DNA from: Microbacterium sp. Marseille-Q6965
GTDB taxonomy: Bacteria > Actinomycetota > Actinomycetes > Actinomycetales > Microbacteriaceae
Direction of reading: 5' to 3'
DNA: 64,000 nucleotides
Assembly (NCBI RefSeq): GCF_946151065.1
Contig: NZ_CAMGZA010000003.1
Location: forward strand, 124,001 to 188,000
Positions 42,936 to 55,861 of this stretch are shown here, piece after piece. Every line of letters starts with the position of its first letter. The first letter of the stretch is position 1. Made by a program: the position numbers and the translations under genes. The notes under the pieces are model-generated. The model worked only from the letters and a program-made list of their open reading frames with translations, had not been told where the DNA came from and ran no database searches.

Positions 42936-43700
42936 TCAGAGGCCGCCGGCGACCCGCAGCACGGCGCCGGTGGCGTAGGCGGCGTCGTCGGAGAGGAGCC
43001 AGGCGACCGCGCCGGAGATCTCGTCTGGCATGCCCGCTCGCCCGAGAGGAATCGACTCGGCGACCTTCGCGGGGCGCGCGGGGTCGGCGTGGAAGTCGGT
43101 CCAGACGGTGCCCGGCTCCACGCAGTTCACGCGGACGGAATCCGGCGCGAGCTCCCTGGCGAGGCCGGTCGTCAGGGTGGCGACGGCGGACTTGGCCGCG
43201 GCGTAGTGGACGTAGGTGCCGGGGCTGCCGCTCGTCGTGGCCGCCGACCCGATGAGGACCATGGACCCGCGCGTGGCAGACAGCCGCGGGGCGGCCGCCC
43301 GCGCCGTGAGCACGGGACCGAGGACGTTGACCTCGATGTCCCGGCGGATCGCGTCGGGGTCGAGCGTCACCAGCGGACCCACCGCGCTCACCGCTCCCGC
43401 GTTGGCCACGACGCCCACGAGCGGACCGAGCCCCTCGGCGCCATCGAGGAACCGCTCAAGGGAGGCGGGATCGGTGATGTCGACCTGGAACGCTCCCGCA
43501 ACGGCCCCGTGTGCGCGCAGATCGTCGACCAGCGTGGTGGCCGTCTCCGCGTCGGAGCGATACCCGACCGCCACGGCGTATCCGTCGGCGCACAATCGGC
43601 GGGCGATGGCCGCACCGATCCCGCGCGAGCCCCCCGTGATCGCCACGACGCGAGGAGCGTCCGTCGGCAGGGGCGAGGGGAGGGGGTGCGCGTGCGTCAC
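42936..43700 (-). CDS. Short-chain dehydrogenase/reductase
   Basis: NAD(P)-dependent classical SDR of 254 residues. Cofactor loop ITGGSRGIGAAIA (TGxxxGxG), DITDPAS, VANAGAVSA, Ser in LIGSAA, YxxxK as YVHYAAAKSAV, and RVNCVEPGTVWTD. The Arg after the second strand (GYRSDAE) suggests NADP(H) preference. Closest in type to FabG-like 3-oxoacyl reductases, but it is isolated and the substrate is unknown. GTG start with AAGGAG ribosome site 8 nt upstream. Confidence 0.9.
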   Translation of the reverse strand: MTHAHPLPSPLPTDAPRVVAITGGSRGIGAAIARRLCADGYAVAVGYRSDAETATTLVDDLRAHGAVAGAFQVDITDPASLERFLDGAEGLGPLVGVVANAGAVSAVGPLVTLDPDAIRRDIEVNVLGPVLTARAAAPRLSATRGSMVLIGSAATTSGSPGTYVHYAAAKSAVATLTTGLARELAPDSVRVNCVEPGTVWTDFHADPARPAKVAESIPLGRAGMPDEISGAVAWLLSDDAAYATGAVLRVAGGL

Positions 43701-43797
43701 GGACGACTCCTTCGGTCGATCGGGGAACGGCTCGGATGCTTCCCCACGTCAATGATGAAGGGAGGCGTCGCTGCCCGCCGAGCCCGGACCGGCCGCG

Positions 43798-44217
43798 TCA
43801 CTGCGCCGGTTGCTCGCCGGTGCTGCCGCCCTCGAGCATCCAGCTGATGCCGAACTGGTCGGTGACCTGCCCGAAGTAGCTGCCCCACGGCGCGGGCTCG
43901 AACGGCAGCTCCACGCGGCCGCCGTCGCTCAGCGCCTCGAAGCAGCGCTCCAGCTCGGTGGCGTCGTCGCCGTACAGGCAGATCTCCACGTTGCCGCTCT
44001 CGCGGGTCTGCGGCCCGTCGGCGGCCATGAGGGTGACGCCGTTGTCCAGCTCGAGCTGGCCGTGCATCACCCAGTCCGGGTTGCCCGGCATGTCCTCCAT
44101 CGGCATGTCCCGGTAGTGCGTGATGTCGAGCCGGCCGCCGAAGACGCCCTGGTAGTACGCGAGCGCGTCGGCCGCTCGGCCGCTGAAGCCCATGTAGGGC
44201 GACACCTTGAACGCCAT
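43798..44217 (-). CDS. VOC-fold protein, PhnB/glyoxalase-like
   Basis: Small protein of 139 residues. It has the PhnB-type pattern SPYMGFSGRAADALAYYQGVFGG at the start, then MHGQLELDNGVTLMAADGP, ELERCFEALSDGGRVELPFEPAPWGSYFGQVTDQFGISWML. Metal-binding His of true glyoxalases is not complete, so it could be a binding or resistance-type protein and not an enzyme. ATG 44217 has a GAGGGG site 8 nt upstream. Confidence 0.85.
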   Translation of the reverse strand: MAFKVSPYMGFSGRAADALAYYQGVFGGRLDITHYRDMPMEDMPGNPDWVMHGQLELDNGVTLMAADGPQTRESGNVEICLYGDDATELERCFEALSDGGRVELPFEPAPWGSYFGQVTDQFGISWMLEGGSTGEQPAQ

Positions 44218-44317
44218 GATCCGATCCCCTCGTCGTCGAGGCCGGGCCGGATGCCCGGTCACGTGGATCATGGCATCCGCGCCCGACATCCGGAAGGGAT
44301 GGCGGCGACAGGAGCTC

Positions 44318-46955
<2,638 letters not shown>

Positions 46956-46962
<7 letters not shown>

Positions 46963-47663
46963 GGCTTGTCCGTTCCGCTCCCGGAGCCCTCGCCGTCGTC
47001 GCCCTGCTCGCGCTCCTCGGCTCCGCTCTCGAGCTTCTCCTCGATCTCGTCGAGCTTGTCCTGCTGCTCCTGCTGCTCCTGCTCGCTCGGCTGGTCTGGC
47101 TCATCCTCGCCGGAGTCGCCGTCCTGGGGCGGCGGGTCCTGCTGCTTCTGCTGCAGGCGGTCCTGCTGCTCGTCCTGTGTCTGCGCGTTCTCGCGCTCGG
47201 GATCGGGCGACTGCGCGTCGGCCTCCGGGGAGCGACACTCCTCCGGCAGCGACACGTTCAGCGCGAGCGCCTCGGCGTAGAACTCCTGCGCGCGCGCCGG
47301 GTCGTCCGCCGCGTCGCCCTGGCGCTCGATGACGAGCGCCAGGTTCAGCTGCACGGCGCACACTTCGAGCCCGTGGGCCAGCGGCAGCGCGCGCTCGAAC
47401 TGCGCGCGCGCCTCCGGCAGACGCTCCATGCCGGCCAGCCCGACCCCCTGGTTGTAGGGCGCCTTGTAGGGCTCGAACCAGTTCAACGGCTCCTGGCCCA
47501 GCGCGGCCACGACGGTGCGACCCGGGTCGCCCTGCACGTGGGCCGTGATGGCCTGGTGCGCGAAGGCGTACATGCTGAGGATCTTCACCACCACGACGAG
47601 CCCGGCCACGGCCAGCGGCGCGAAGCCGATGAGCAACCACATGCGCACCCGGTTGCGGGTCAT
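46956..47663 (-). CDS. TPR-like membrane protein with long charged tail (BatC-like)
   Basis: Protein of 235 residues. One TM at about 8-28, then a TPR-like helical region about 60-135 (AVQLNLALVIERQGDAADDPARAQEFYAEALAL). The C-terminal 95 residues are extremely polar: Gln/Glu/Asp runs with EQQEQQDKLDEIEEK and Gly/Ser/Asp repeats, probably disordered or coiled coil. Architecture (TM, TPR, charged tail) matches BatC-type subunits of VWA/MoxR operons. ATG 47663 overlaps the VWA gene stop (ATGA). Confidence 0.8.
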
Positions 47664-48673
47664 CGCGCACCTCCCTTTGCGGGGCGAGCCAGCCGGAGCG
47701 TGCGTCCGATCCGCGTCGACGCGACGAGGACCTCGGCGAGCAGCAGGACCGCGACCGCGATCGCGAGGATCCACGACAGCTCGGTGCGGGCGCCGGGCGT
47801 CGCCTGGTCGGCGACCGTGGTCGTCTCGGCCGGCGCCGCGGGAAGCTCGGGATCGTCGCCCGCCTGCCGGTGCTGATACGGCACGCCCAGCTGCTCGGCG
47901 ATCGTGCCGAGCGCCGACTCGTCGATGCGCGACAGGGCCGGTTCGCCGGTACCGGGGTCCTCGAGGTACTCGCCCGACGGGCCGTCGACTCCCGCATCGA
48001 CGCGGGGGATGCGGCCGCCCTCCGCCGTGCCGTATCCCAGCACGGCGCCGCCGTCGACGAGCTCGGCGCTGCCGGCGAACGACTCCGGCTCGTCGGCGGC
48101 GGTCTGCTCCCCGTCGCCCAGGTAGAACACCATGCGCGCGCGGCCGGCGGCCGACTCCTGCGCGTTGCGCAGCGTCTGCTCCAGCACGGGCGCCGCGATG
48201 CCGATCGAGCTCCCCGAGGCCCGGTCGGCCGGCGGCGGGCTCATCACCTCGATCGAGGCCATGAGCGCGCTCGTGTCGGTGGTGAGGGGCAGGCGCAGCT
48301 GGGCGCTGTCGTCGAAGGCGATGAGCGCGAACCGGGCGCCGGGGTACTCCGCGACGATCGCGCGGACGTCCGCCGCCACGCCATCCATGCGGCGCTCGCC
48401 CTCCTCGCCCGCCCAGTCCTCCGCGAGCATGCTCGCGGTGTTGTCGAGCGCGATGACGATGTCGACATCGGTGGCGACCGAACGCGCGGCGCCGTCGGGC
48501 ACGCCGGGGCGGAAAGCGAGGGCCGTGCAGGCGAGCACGAGCGCGATGCGCAGGGCCCAGGTGACGCGATCGGCACCGGCGCGCGCCCTCACCAGGGCCC
48601 AGACGGCCGCCGCCAGCACCGGCAGGCACAGGGCCAGCAGGAGCACGGGATGCAGGACGGGCAGGACGGTCAC
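47660..48673 (-). CDS. VWA-domain membrane protein (second copy)
   Basis: Protein of 337 residues. N-terminal TMs (about 5-60), an extracellular von Willebrand A domain from about 68 to 270, and a C-terminal TM at about 300-320. The MIDAS motif reads DNTAS (DxSxS variant with Thr in place of the first Ser), and the later DGEQT could supply the third ligand site. Paired with the canonical VWA protein upstream, with a 4-nt overlap. Confidence 0.85.
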   Translation of the reverse strand: MTVLPVLHPVLLLALCLPVLAAAVWALVRARAGADRVTWALRIALVLACTALAFRPGVPDGAARSVATDVDIVIALDNTASMLAEDWAGEEGERRMDGVAADVRAIVAEYPGARFALIAFDDSAQLRLPLTTDTSALMASIEVMSPPPADRASGSSIGIAAPVLEQTLRNAQESAAGRARMVFYLGDGEQTAADEPESFAGSAELVDGGAVLGYGTAEGGRIPRVDAGVDGPSGEYLEDPGTGEPALSRIDESALGTIAEQLGVPYQHRQAGDDPELPAAPAETTTVADQATPGARTELSWILAIAVAVLLLAEVLVASTRIGRTLRLARPAKGGAR

Positions 48674-49653
48674 AGTCTCACCCTCCAGGCGACGAGGATC
48701 AGGACGAGCACGAGGATCAGCGTGACGACGATCCAGAGCGTGGGCTCATCGGTCCACACCACCTCGATCTCGCCGCGCAGGGCCGTGGCCTCCTGCTGCT
48801 GCACCTGGTCGACGATCTCGGAGACGGTGGTCGTGCCGCGCAGGCCGTAGGCCTCGCCGCCCGTCGCCTGCGCCGCCGCGACGAGCTGCTGCGAGAGCTC
48901 GTCCTCGCCCTGGATGGGGTTGAGCGAGAACACCCGCACGCCCACCGAGGCGGAGTACGCCGCCGCCTCCTCGAGCGTCAGCACGCTGGCGCCGGCCACC
49001 TCGTTATCGGTGGCGAGGATGATCGAGCGCGAGCGCTCCTCATCCGCGTGGTCGAAACGCATGGCGCAGGCGGCCAGGCCGTCTCCGATGAGCGAGGCGC
49101 CGGGCCCGTCAAGCGTGCCGAGCCAGTGCTCCGGCGTCACGTCGCCATACTCGAAGCTCTCGCGCATCGACTGGAGGTGCTCCCGCACGAAGGCGTAATC
49201 GTCGGTGAGGGGGAACACCTGCACGGGCGACGCATTGAAGATCGTCAGCCCGATCCGCTCGCCCTCGAAGCCGTCGACGAGCTCCAGGAAGACGTCGAGC
49301 ACCTCCTTGTCGACCTCCGTCATCGATCCGGAGACGTCGAGGCACAACATGATGTCGCGGCTGGTGTTCTCGGGCACGATCGTCTGCGCCGCCATCGGAC
49401 GCGACACGATCACGCCGCTGGCGAGCGCCGACACCCCGGCCAGGGCGGCGATCGCGGCCAACCCGACGGCCCGGCGGCGCGTGGCCCGCCGGACGGCGGG
49501 GAGCTCGCGCAGCCGCTCGGCCCGCGCGACCAGCCGGCCCTCGCCGCCACGCGCGCTCCGGCCTCGCAGCAGCCCCCACGCCAGGCCCGCCCCGACGGCG
49601 ACGACCACGGCGGCGGCGACGGCGATGAGGGGCCAGATGCTCGTCAATGCCAT
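48670..49653 (-). CDS. VWA-domain membrane protein (BatA/BatB-like)
   Basis: Protein of 327 residues. TM at about 8-28 and another at about 63-84, VWA domain about 95-290 with perfect MIDAS DVSGSM (about 105-110), and a C-terminal TM at about 306-325. Together with MoxR and DUF58 proteins, such VWA proteins form envelope or metal-insertion complexes (Bat operons). Overlaps the DUF4381 gene by 10 bp. Confidence 0.88.
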   Translation of the reverse strand: MALTSIWPLIAVAAAVVVAVGAGLAWGLLRGRSARGGEGRLVARAERLRELPAVRRATRRRAVGLAAIAALAGVSALASGVIVSRPMAAQTIVPENTSRDIMLCLDVSGSMTEVDKEVLDVFLELVDGFEGERIGLTIFNASPVQVFPLTDDYAFVREHLQSMRESFEYGDVTPEHWLGTLDGPGASLIGDGLAACAMRFDHADEERSRSIILATDNEVAGASVLTLEEAAAYSASVGVRVFSLNPIQGEDELSQQLVAAAQATGGEAYGLRGTTTVSEIVDQVQQQEATALRGEIEVVWTDEPTLWIVVTLILVLVLILVAWRVRL

Positions 49654-50159
49654 GCGTTCACCACCTCACGGGCCGCCCCGGCGCCCGCGTGCGGGTCGAT
49701 CACGGGTCCGCGCCCGAACAGGCTGGGGTAGTAGTGGCGCTTGACCGCGTCGACGAGGGCGGGGTGCACGCCGTGGGCCTCGAGCTCGTCGAGCGACATC
49801 ACGGGCGTGGCGATGCCGGTGTACTCGTTCACGAATGCGCGCGTGAGGCCGCTGAGCTCCTGGTTCGCCCGGCGCGGGCTCAGGGCGCCGTCGGCGTAGG
49901 CGCGCTCCACCTCGTCGATGCGCCGCAGGTAGCCCGCGCGCAGTTCCTCGAGCGCCTGGGCCGTGGGCAGCGCGGTGTCGGTGGCATCGGCGCGCGGTCG
50001 CCGCGGGCGGGTGAGGAACAGGATGAGCCACACGGCCAGCACGATGAGGAGGAGGATCGCGGCGGCGAGCAGCAGCCAGCCGCCGCCGTACTGCACGGGC
50101 GGGTAGAGCTCGTCGGCGGGCGCGGTCAGCCGCGCCGCCGCCTCAACGCGCGCCGACAT
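49644..50159 (-). CDS. DUF4381-like membrane protein
   Basis: Protein of 171 residues. Short periplasmic N-terminus with PVQYGGGW, one TM at about 28-50, a basic stop PRRPR and a cytosolic helical domain with LEELRAGYLRRIDEVERAY and ELSGLTRAFVNEYTG. Matches the DUF4381 subunit of MoxR-DUF58-VWA operons by size, topology and place. Function not known individually. Overlaps the DUF58 gene by 17 bp. Confidence 0.8.
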   Translation of the reverse strand: MSARVEAAARLTAPADELYPPVQYGGGWLLLAAAILLLIVLAVWLILFLTRPRRPRADATDTALPTAQALEELRAGYLRRIDEVERAYADGALSPRRANQELSGLTRAFVNEYTGIATPVMSLDELEAHGVHPALVDAVKRHYYPSLFGRGPVIDPHAGAGAAREVVNAWH

Positions 50160-51036
50160 GGGCGGCCCTCCTGTGCAGCAGCGCGACGAGGCGCGGCACG
50201 ACGTCGTCGTGCGTCGACACCTCGGTGTGGCTGATCTCCAGCGCGTTGAGCGTCTCCGCGCGGCGGGCGTCCTCCGCCTCGCGCTCGGCCGCGAGCTCGC
50301 GGCGCACCGCGTCGTCGCCGTGCAGGAACTCCGGAACGCGCCAGCCGCTGTCCACGTCGCGCCGCGCGCCCCGCGAGGCGTGGTCGAGCACGGGATCCGC
50401 GTCGCGCACCGTGATCCAGAGCACGTCGTGCTGCACGCGCAGCCGGCGCAGGGCGGCCGCGTGCTCCTCGCTGATCGGGGCCTCGTCCGTGACGATCACC
50501 ACGATCATGCGCCGCTGCACGGTGCGCGCGATGGTGCGCAGCAGCGCCGCGCGGTCGCTCGGCGCCGAGGCCGGCGTGCACGCACCCTCGATCGTGCGCA
50601 GCGCGTGCTCGAGCGCGCCCTCCGATCGGCGTGGCGGGGTGCGGCGCACCTCGGCGGCATCGCCGTAGAGCACGCTCACGTCGTCGCCGTGTCGCACGCT
50701 GAGCAGGCCCAGCGCGCCGACGGTCATGATCGCCAGCTCCTTCTTCGAGGTCTCGTCCGGCGCCACCGCCGCCATGCGCCGCCCCGTGTCGACCGCGAAC
50801 AGGATCGTGTGCATCCGTGTGGCGCGGGAGCGCTTCACGAGCAGGGTGGACAGCCGCGCCGTCGCGCGCCAGTCGATGTCGCGGATGTCGTCGCCGTGCT
50901 CGTAGCGCCGCAGGTCCTCGAAGTCCAGGCTGCGCCCGTGCAGCAGCGAGGCGTACGCGCCGTCGAGCGCATGCACCGACTTGCGTCGCGAGTGGATGAA
51001 GAGCCGGCCCTTCACCCGCGTGAGCAGGGTGGCCAT
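50143..51036 (-). CDS. DUF58 protein
   Basis: Cytosolic protein of 297 residues with the DUF58 signature YEHGDDIRDIDWRATARLSTLLVKR at about 46-70, followed by a VWA-like fold (FAVDTGRRM as a degenerate MIDAS). DUF58 proteins are partners of MoxR ATPases. ATG 51036, 4 bp after the MoxR stop. Confidence 0.9.
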   Translation of the reverse strand: MATLLTRVKGRLFIHSRRKSVHALDGAYASLLHGRSLDFEDLRRYEHGDDIRDIDWRATARLSTLLVKRSRATRMHTILFAVDTGRRMAAVAPDETSKKELAIMTVGALGLLSVRHGDDVSVLYGDAAEVRRTPPRRSEGALEHALRTIEGACTPASAPSDRAALLRTIARTVQRRMIVVIVTDEAPISEEHAAALRRLRVQHDVLWITVRDADPVLDHASRGARRDVDSGWRVPEFLHGDDAVRRELAAEREAEDARRAETLNALEISHTEVSTHDDVVPRLVALLHRRAAHVGAR

Positions 51037-51040
51037 GGGC

Positions 51041-52042
<1,002 letters not shown>

Positions 52043-52242
52043 CGGCTCCCCCTACCTGTGTGCTGAACGCAAGACGCATGGTGCCGCGGCGCGGGCGGCC
52101 CTTCGTCAGCCTACGTGCGCGGGGGCGGCGCGCGCCTGGTGGAGTTCTGCCCTGTGCGCCACCCGCGGAAAGCGGACCGAGCGGGCTGTCGGGGCCGCTC
52201 GGTAGGATCACGGGGTAGCGCACCCGATCAGAGGGGGAACCC

Positions 52243-53529
52243 GTGCCAGGCATCGTCATCGTGGGCGTCCAGTGGGGCGACGAAGGCAAGGGCAAGGCCA
52301 CCGACCTGCTCGGCGACCGTACCGACTGGGTGGTGAAGTTCAACGGCGGCAACAACGCCGGCCACACCGTGGTGATCGGCGACGAGAAGTACGCGCTGCA
52401 CCTGCTGCCCTCCGGCATCCTGTCGCCGGGCGTCACGCCGGTCATCGGCAACGGCGTCGTCATCGACCCCGAGGTGCTCTTCGCCGAGCTCGATGCCCTC
52501 TCCGCCCGCGGCGTGGACGTGTCGAAGCTGCGGGTGAGCGCGAACGCGCACCTCATCACGCACTACCACCGAACGCTCGACAAGGTGACCGAGCGATTCC
52601 TCGGCAAGAAGCAGATCGGCACGACCGGCCGCGGCATCGGCCCCGCGTACGCCGACAAGATCAGCCGCGTGGGCATCCGCGTGCAGGACCTGTTCGACGA
52701 GTCGATCCTGCGCCAGAAGGTGGAGGGCGCGCTCGACCAGAAGAACCACCTGCTCGTGAAGGTGTTCAACCGGCGCGCCATCGCGGTCGAGGAGATCGTG
52801 GACGAGCTCCTCTCGTACGCCGAGCGCCTGCGGCCCATGGTGGCCGACACCGGCTACCTGCTCGACGAGGCGCTGCAGCGCGGCGAGGTCGTCGTGTTCG
52901 AGGGCGGTCAGGCCACCATGCTCGACGTCGACCACGGCACCTACCCCTACGTCACGTCGTCGTCGGCGACGGCCGGCGGCGCCGCCACCGGTTCGGGCGT
53001 GGGCCCGAACCGCCTCGACCGGATCGTCGGCATCGTCAAGGCGTACACGACGCGTGTGGGCGCCGGCCCGTTCCCCACGGAGCTGTTCGACGAGCAGGGC
53101 GACTGGCTGCGCGCGAAGGGCTTCGAGTTCGGCACGACGACGGGCCGCGCTCGCCGGGTGGGCTGGTACGACGCGCCCATCACGCGCTACGCGACCCGGA
53201 TCAACGGCATCACCGACCTCGTGCTCACGAAGCTCGACGTGCTCACGGGCCTCGAGCAGATCCCCGTCTGCGTGGCGTACGACGTGGAGGGGCGCCGGTT
53301 CGACGAGGTACCCGTGAACCAGACCGACTTCCACCACGCGCGGCCGATCCTCGAGCACTTCCCCGGCTGGAGCGAGGACATCTCCGGATGCCGCACCTTC
53401 GAGGATCTGCCGCAGACGGCGCAGGACTACGTGCTCGCGCTGGAGCGGATGAGCGGCACGCGCATCTCGGTCATCGGCGTCGGCCCGTCTCGCGACCAGG
53501 TGATCGTCCGCCACGGCCTCGTCGACTGA
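52243..53529 (+). CDS. purA: Adenylosuccinate synthetase
   Basis: GTP-dependent ligase converting IMP and aspartate to adenylosuccinate, 428 residues, full length. GTP loop [11 protein letters not shown] (about 7-17), the IMP segment [26 protein letters not shown], and [28 protein letters not shown]. Also seen: [16 protein letters not shown] start with GAGGGGGAA about 5 nt upstream; a TAGGAT -10 lies at 52203-52208. Monocistronic by position. Confidence 0.96.
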   Translation: MPGIVIVGVQWGDEGKGKATDLLGDRTDWVVKFNGGNNAGHTVVIGDEKYALHLLPSGILSPGVTPVIGNGVVIDPEVLFAELDALSARGVDVSKLRVSANAHLITHYHRTLDKVTERFLGKKQIGTTGRGIGPAYADKISRVGIRVQDLFDESILRQKVEGALDQKNHLLVKVFNRRAIAVEEIVDELLSYAERLRPMVADTGYLLDEALQRGEVVVFEGGQATMLDVDHGTYPYVTSSSATAGGAATGSGVGPNRLDRIVGIVKAYTTRVGAGPFPTELFDEQGDWLRAKGFEFGTTTGRARRVGWYDAPITRYATRINGITDLVLTKLDVLTGLEQIPVCVAYDVEGRRFDEVPVNQTDFHHARPILEHFPGWSEDISGCRTFEDLPQTAQDYVLALERMSGTRISVIGVGPSRDQVIVRHGLVD

Positions 53530-53577
53530 GTTTCGCCCGGGCCTGGTCGGGGCCGGGCGTGGCGCCGCGCGAGCGGG

Positions 53578-53583
53578 CAGGAT
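53578..53583 (+). promoter_or_regulatory. -10-like CAGGAT before the lactonase-type gene
   Basis: CAGGAT ends 6 nt before the ATG at 53590, same spacing as the leaderless set but a weaker first base. Confidence 0.3.
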
Positions 53584-53589
53584 GGGCGC

Positions 53590-54987
53590 ATGAGGTTCTT
53601 CATCGGCGGCCGCGGGGCCGACCTGGGCGGCGAGGGCGTCGGGATCGGTGTGGTCACGGCGGGCGAGGCCGAGTCGCCGCTCGCATCCGGCGCGCTCGCG
53701 CATCGCGGCGACGCGGTGGAGGTCCCGTCGCCGACCTGGCTCGCGCCGCACCCGTCGGCGCCCGTCGTGTACGCCGCGCTTGAGGGCTCGGGTCGGGTCG
53801 CCGCCTTCCGCCGCACGGGCGAGGCGACCCTGCAGCCGCTGGGCGAGCAGGTCGACGCCGGCGAGGCCGTGTGCCACGTCGCGGCGGCACCCGACGGCTC
53901 GCGCCTGGTCGCCTCCTGCTGGGGCGACGGGCGCGTCGTGCACATCCCGCTCGCGCGCGACGGACGCCTCGGCGATCCCGCGATCGCCCCCGCCGCGCGC
54001 GATCCGTACCGCCCCGCCGATCCCCTCTCGTCCGTCGCCGGGCAGGACGCCGTCGACGCCGTCGCCGGCGGCGAGGACCCCGCCGAGATCGCGGCGCGGC
54101 TGCTGCGCCAGGCCTCGGGCGAACCGGAGCCCGCGCTCCCGGACTGGGCGGGGGCCGTGGACCTCAGCGCGCTCGTGGCGGGCGGAGGGGATCCGAGCCG
54201 GATCGCGGCGATGCTCGCGGGCACGGATGACGGCTCGGACCCGGCCGCCGAGCTGCGGGCGCTCCTCGGCGGGACGACGGACCCGTTCGACGATCCCGCC
54301 GTGCGAGACCTCCTGCGCCGCGACGCGAGCGGGAGCGAGGGCGATGCGCTCACCGACGCCCTGCGCGGCGCCGCGCCCGCGCCCGCCGAGCCGCGGCCGT
54401 CGCGCGCGCATGCGGCGCTGTTCCTGCCCGACGGGCGCGTGGCGACCACCGATCTCGGCTACGACCTGGTGCGAATCTGGCGGGTCGGCGCGGCCGGCCT
54501 CGTGCCCGATCACGAGGTGGTGTTGCCCTTCGGCACGGGCCCGCGACACCTGGTGCTGCACCCGAGCGGCTTCGTCTACGTGGTCACGGAGCTGTCCTGC
54601 GAGGTGTTCGTGCTGGCTCGCGCTGCCGACGGTCGATACGTCCTCCGCGCCGGCGCGCAGACCGGCGCGGCCGAGGGCGACACGGCCGCCGAGCTCGCGC
54701 CCTCCCGCGACGGCGCCTTTCTGTATGCCGGCCTGCGTGGCAGCGACACGATCTCGGTGCTCCGTGTCGCCGGCGACGGCGATCGCCTGGAGCGCGTCGC
54801 GCTCGCCGAATCGGGCATCGTCACCCCGCGACATCACGTCATCGTGCGCGACACGCTGCTCGTGGCCGGACAGGGATCCAGCGAGATCGTCTCGCTTCCG
54901 CTCGACGAGCGCACCGGGTTCCCCGGCAGCGTCCGGCAGCGCCTGGACTACCCGACTCCCACGCGCATCCTCCCGCTCGCACGCTGA
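53590..54987 (+). CDS. Lactonase-type beta-propeller with a repeat-bearing insert
   Basis: Protein of 465 residues related to the seven-bladed 6-phosphogluconolactonase (YbhE) family. Propeller marks: FFIGGRG start, LAPHPSAPVVYAALEG, VAAAPDGSRLVASCWG, RAHAALFLPDGRVATTDLGYDLVRIW, GTGPRHLVLHPSGFVYVVTELS and FLYAGLRGSDTIS. Between blades, residues about 131-270 form an insert with degenerate acidic helical repeats (DPAEIAARLLR, DPSRIAAMLAG, DPAAELRALLGG, DPAVRDLLRR). It has replaced the usual short GSGPNPERQ-type link. Enzymatic role unproven; could be lactone hydrolysis or only binding. Confidence 0.75.
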   Translation: MRFFIGGRGADLGGEGVGIGVVTAGEAESPLASGALAHRGDAVEVPSPTWLAPHPSAPVVYAALEGSGRVAAFRRTGEATLQPLGEQVDAGEAVCHVAAAPDGSRLVASCWGDGRVVHIPLARDGRLGDPAIAPAARDPYRPADPLSSVAGQDAVDAVAGGEDPAEIAARLLRQASGEPEPALPDWAGAVDLSALVAGGGDPSRIAAMLAGTDDGSDPAAELRALLGGTTDPFDDPAVRDLLRRDASGSEGDALTDALRGAAPAPAEPRPSRAHAALFLPDGRVATTDLGYDLVRIWRVGAAGLVPDHEVVLPFGTGPRHLVLHPSGFVYVVTELSCEVFVLARAADGRYVLRAGAQTGAAEGDTAAELAPSRDGAFLYAGLRGSDTISVLRVAGDGDRLERVALAESGIVTPRHHVIVRDTLLVAGQGSSEIVSLPLDERTGFPGSVRQRLDYPTPTRILPLAR

Positions 54988-54990
54988 GCG

Positions 54991-55749
54991 TCAGGAGGGG
55001 CCCATGCGCAGGGCGCCGTCCATGCGGATCGTCTCACCGTTGAGGTAGTCGTGCTCCACGACCGCCAGCACGAGGCGGGCGAACTCCTCGGGGCGCGCCA
55101 GACGCCTCGGGAAGGGGACGGACGCCGAGAGCGAGGCGGCGACCTCCGGGCCGAGCGAGGCCAGCATGGGGGTGTCGACGATTCCGGGGGCGATGGTGTT
55201 GACGCGGATGCCGTGGGGCGCCAGATCCCGCGCCGCCGGCAGCGCCAATCCCACGACCCCCGCCTTCGACGCCGCGTACGCGGCCTGGCCGATCTGGCCC
55301 TCGAACGCCGCGACGGACGCCGTGTTGACGATCACCCCGCGCTGCCCGTCCCGGCCGGGCTCAGCGCGGGCCATCCGCTCCGCTCCCAGGCGCAGCACGT
55401 TGAACGTTCCGACGAGGTTGACCTCGACCGCCCGGCGGAACAGGTCCAGCTCGTGCGGGCCACGCGAGGACAGGATCTTCCGGGCCGGCGCGATGCCCGC
55501 GCAGTTCACGACGACGCGCAGGGCCGGATCCCCGTCGCCCAGCACGTCGAGGGCCGCGGCGACGTCGGCCGGCTCCGTGACGTCGCCGCCGACGTAGCGG
55601 ACCGCGTCGCTCCATGTGCGTCCCTCCACGGCGGGCGGCAGATCGAGGGCGACGACGAGGGCGCCCGACGCGGCGAGAAGCTCGACCGTCGCGGCGCCGA
55701 GGCCCGAGGCACCGCCGGTGACCAGGGCGGCGGTGTTCGACAGCTCCAT
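54991..55749 (-). CDS. SDR, type II 3-hydroxyacyl-CoA dehydrogenase-like
   Basis: NAD-dependent SDR of 252 residues. TGGASGLGAATVE cofactor loop, Asp after beta-2 (ALDLPP, NAD preference), NCAGIAPARKI, VNTASVAAFEGQIGQAAYAASKAGV with Ser-Tyr-Lys, and IAPGIVDTPM. The GQIGQAAY pattern is typical of HSD17B10-like 3-hydroxyacyl-CoA dehydrogenases of fatty-acid or branched-chain oxidation. ATG 55749 has a GGAGGA site. Divergent from a thiolase gene across 112 bp, so the pair may perform the last two steps of beta-oxidation. Confidence 0.85.
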   Translation of the reverse strand: MELSNTAALVTGGASGLGAATVELLAASGALVVALDLPPAVEGRTWSDAVRYVGGDVTEPADVAAALDVLGDGDPALRVVVNCAGIAPARKILSSRGPHELDLFRRAVEVNLVGTFNVLRLGAERMARAEPGRDGQRGVIVNTASVAAFEGQIGQAAYAASKAGVVGLALPAARDLAPHGIRVNTIAPGIVDTPMLASLGPEVAASLSASVPFPRRLARPEEFARLVLAVVEHDYLNGETIRMDGALRMGPS

Positions 55750-55861
55750 GATTCCTCCTGCCTCGTCGCGGGGGGTGGACGCGGGCCCCGCATCCTGTGA
55801 CCATTCGAAGGGATCGACGCGTCGATGTCGAGGGCGACGCGCAGGCGAAGGGGGAGCGCAC

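Noticed and set aside
52228-54837. Long minus-strand open frame opposite purA and the propeller gene
   Set aside because: Low-complexity Arg/Val/His composition, antisense to a full-length PurA; shadow frame.
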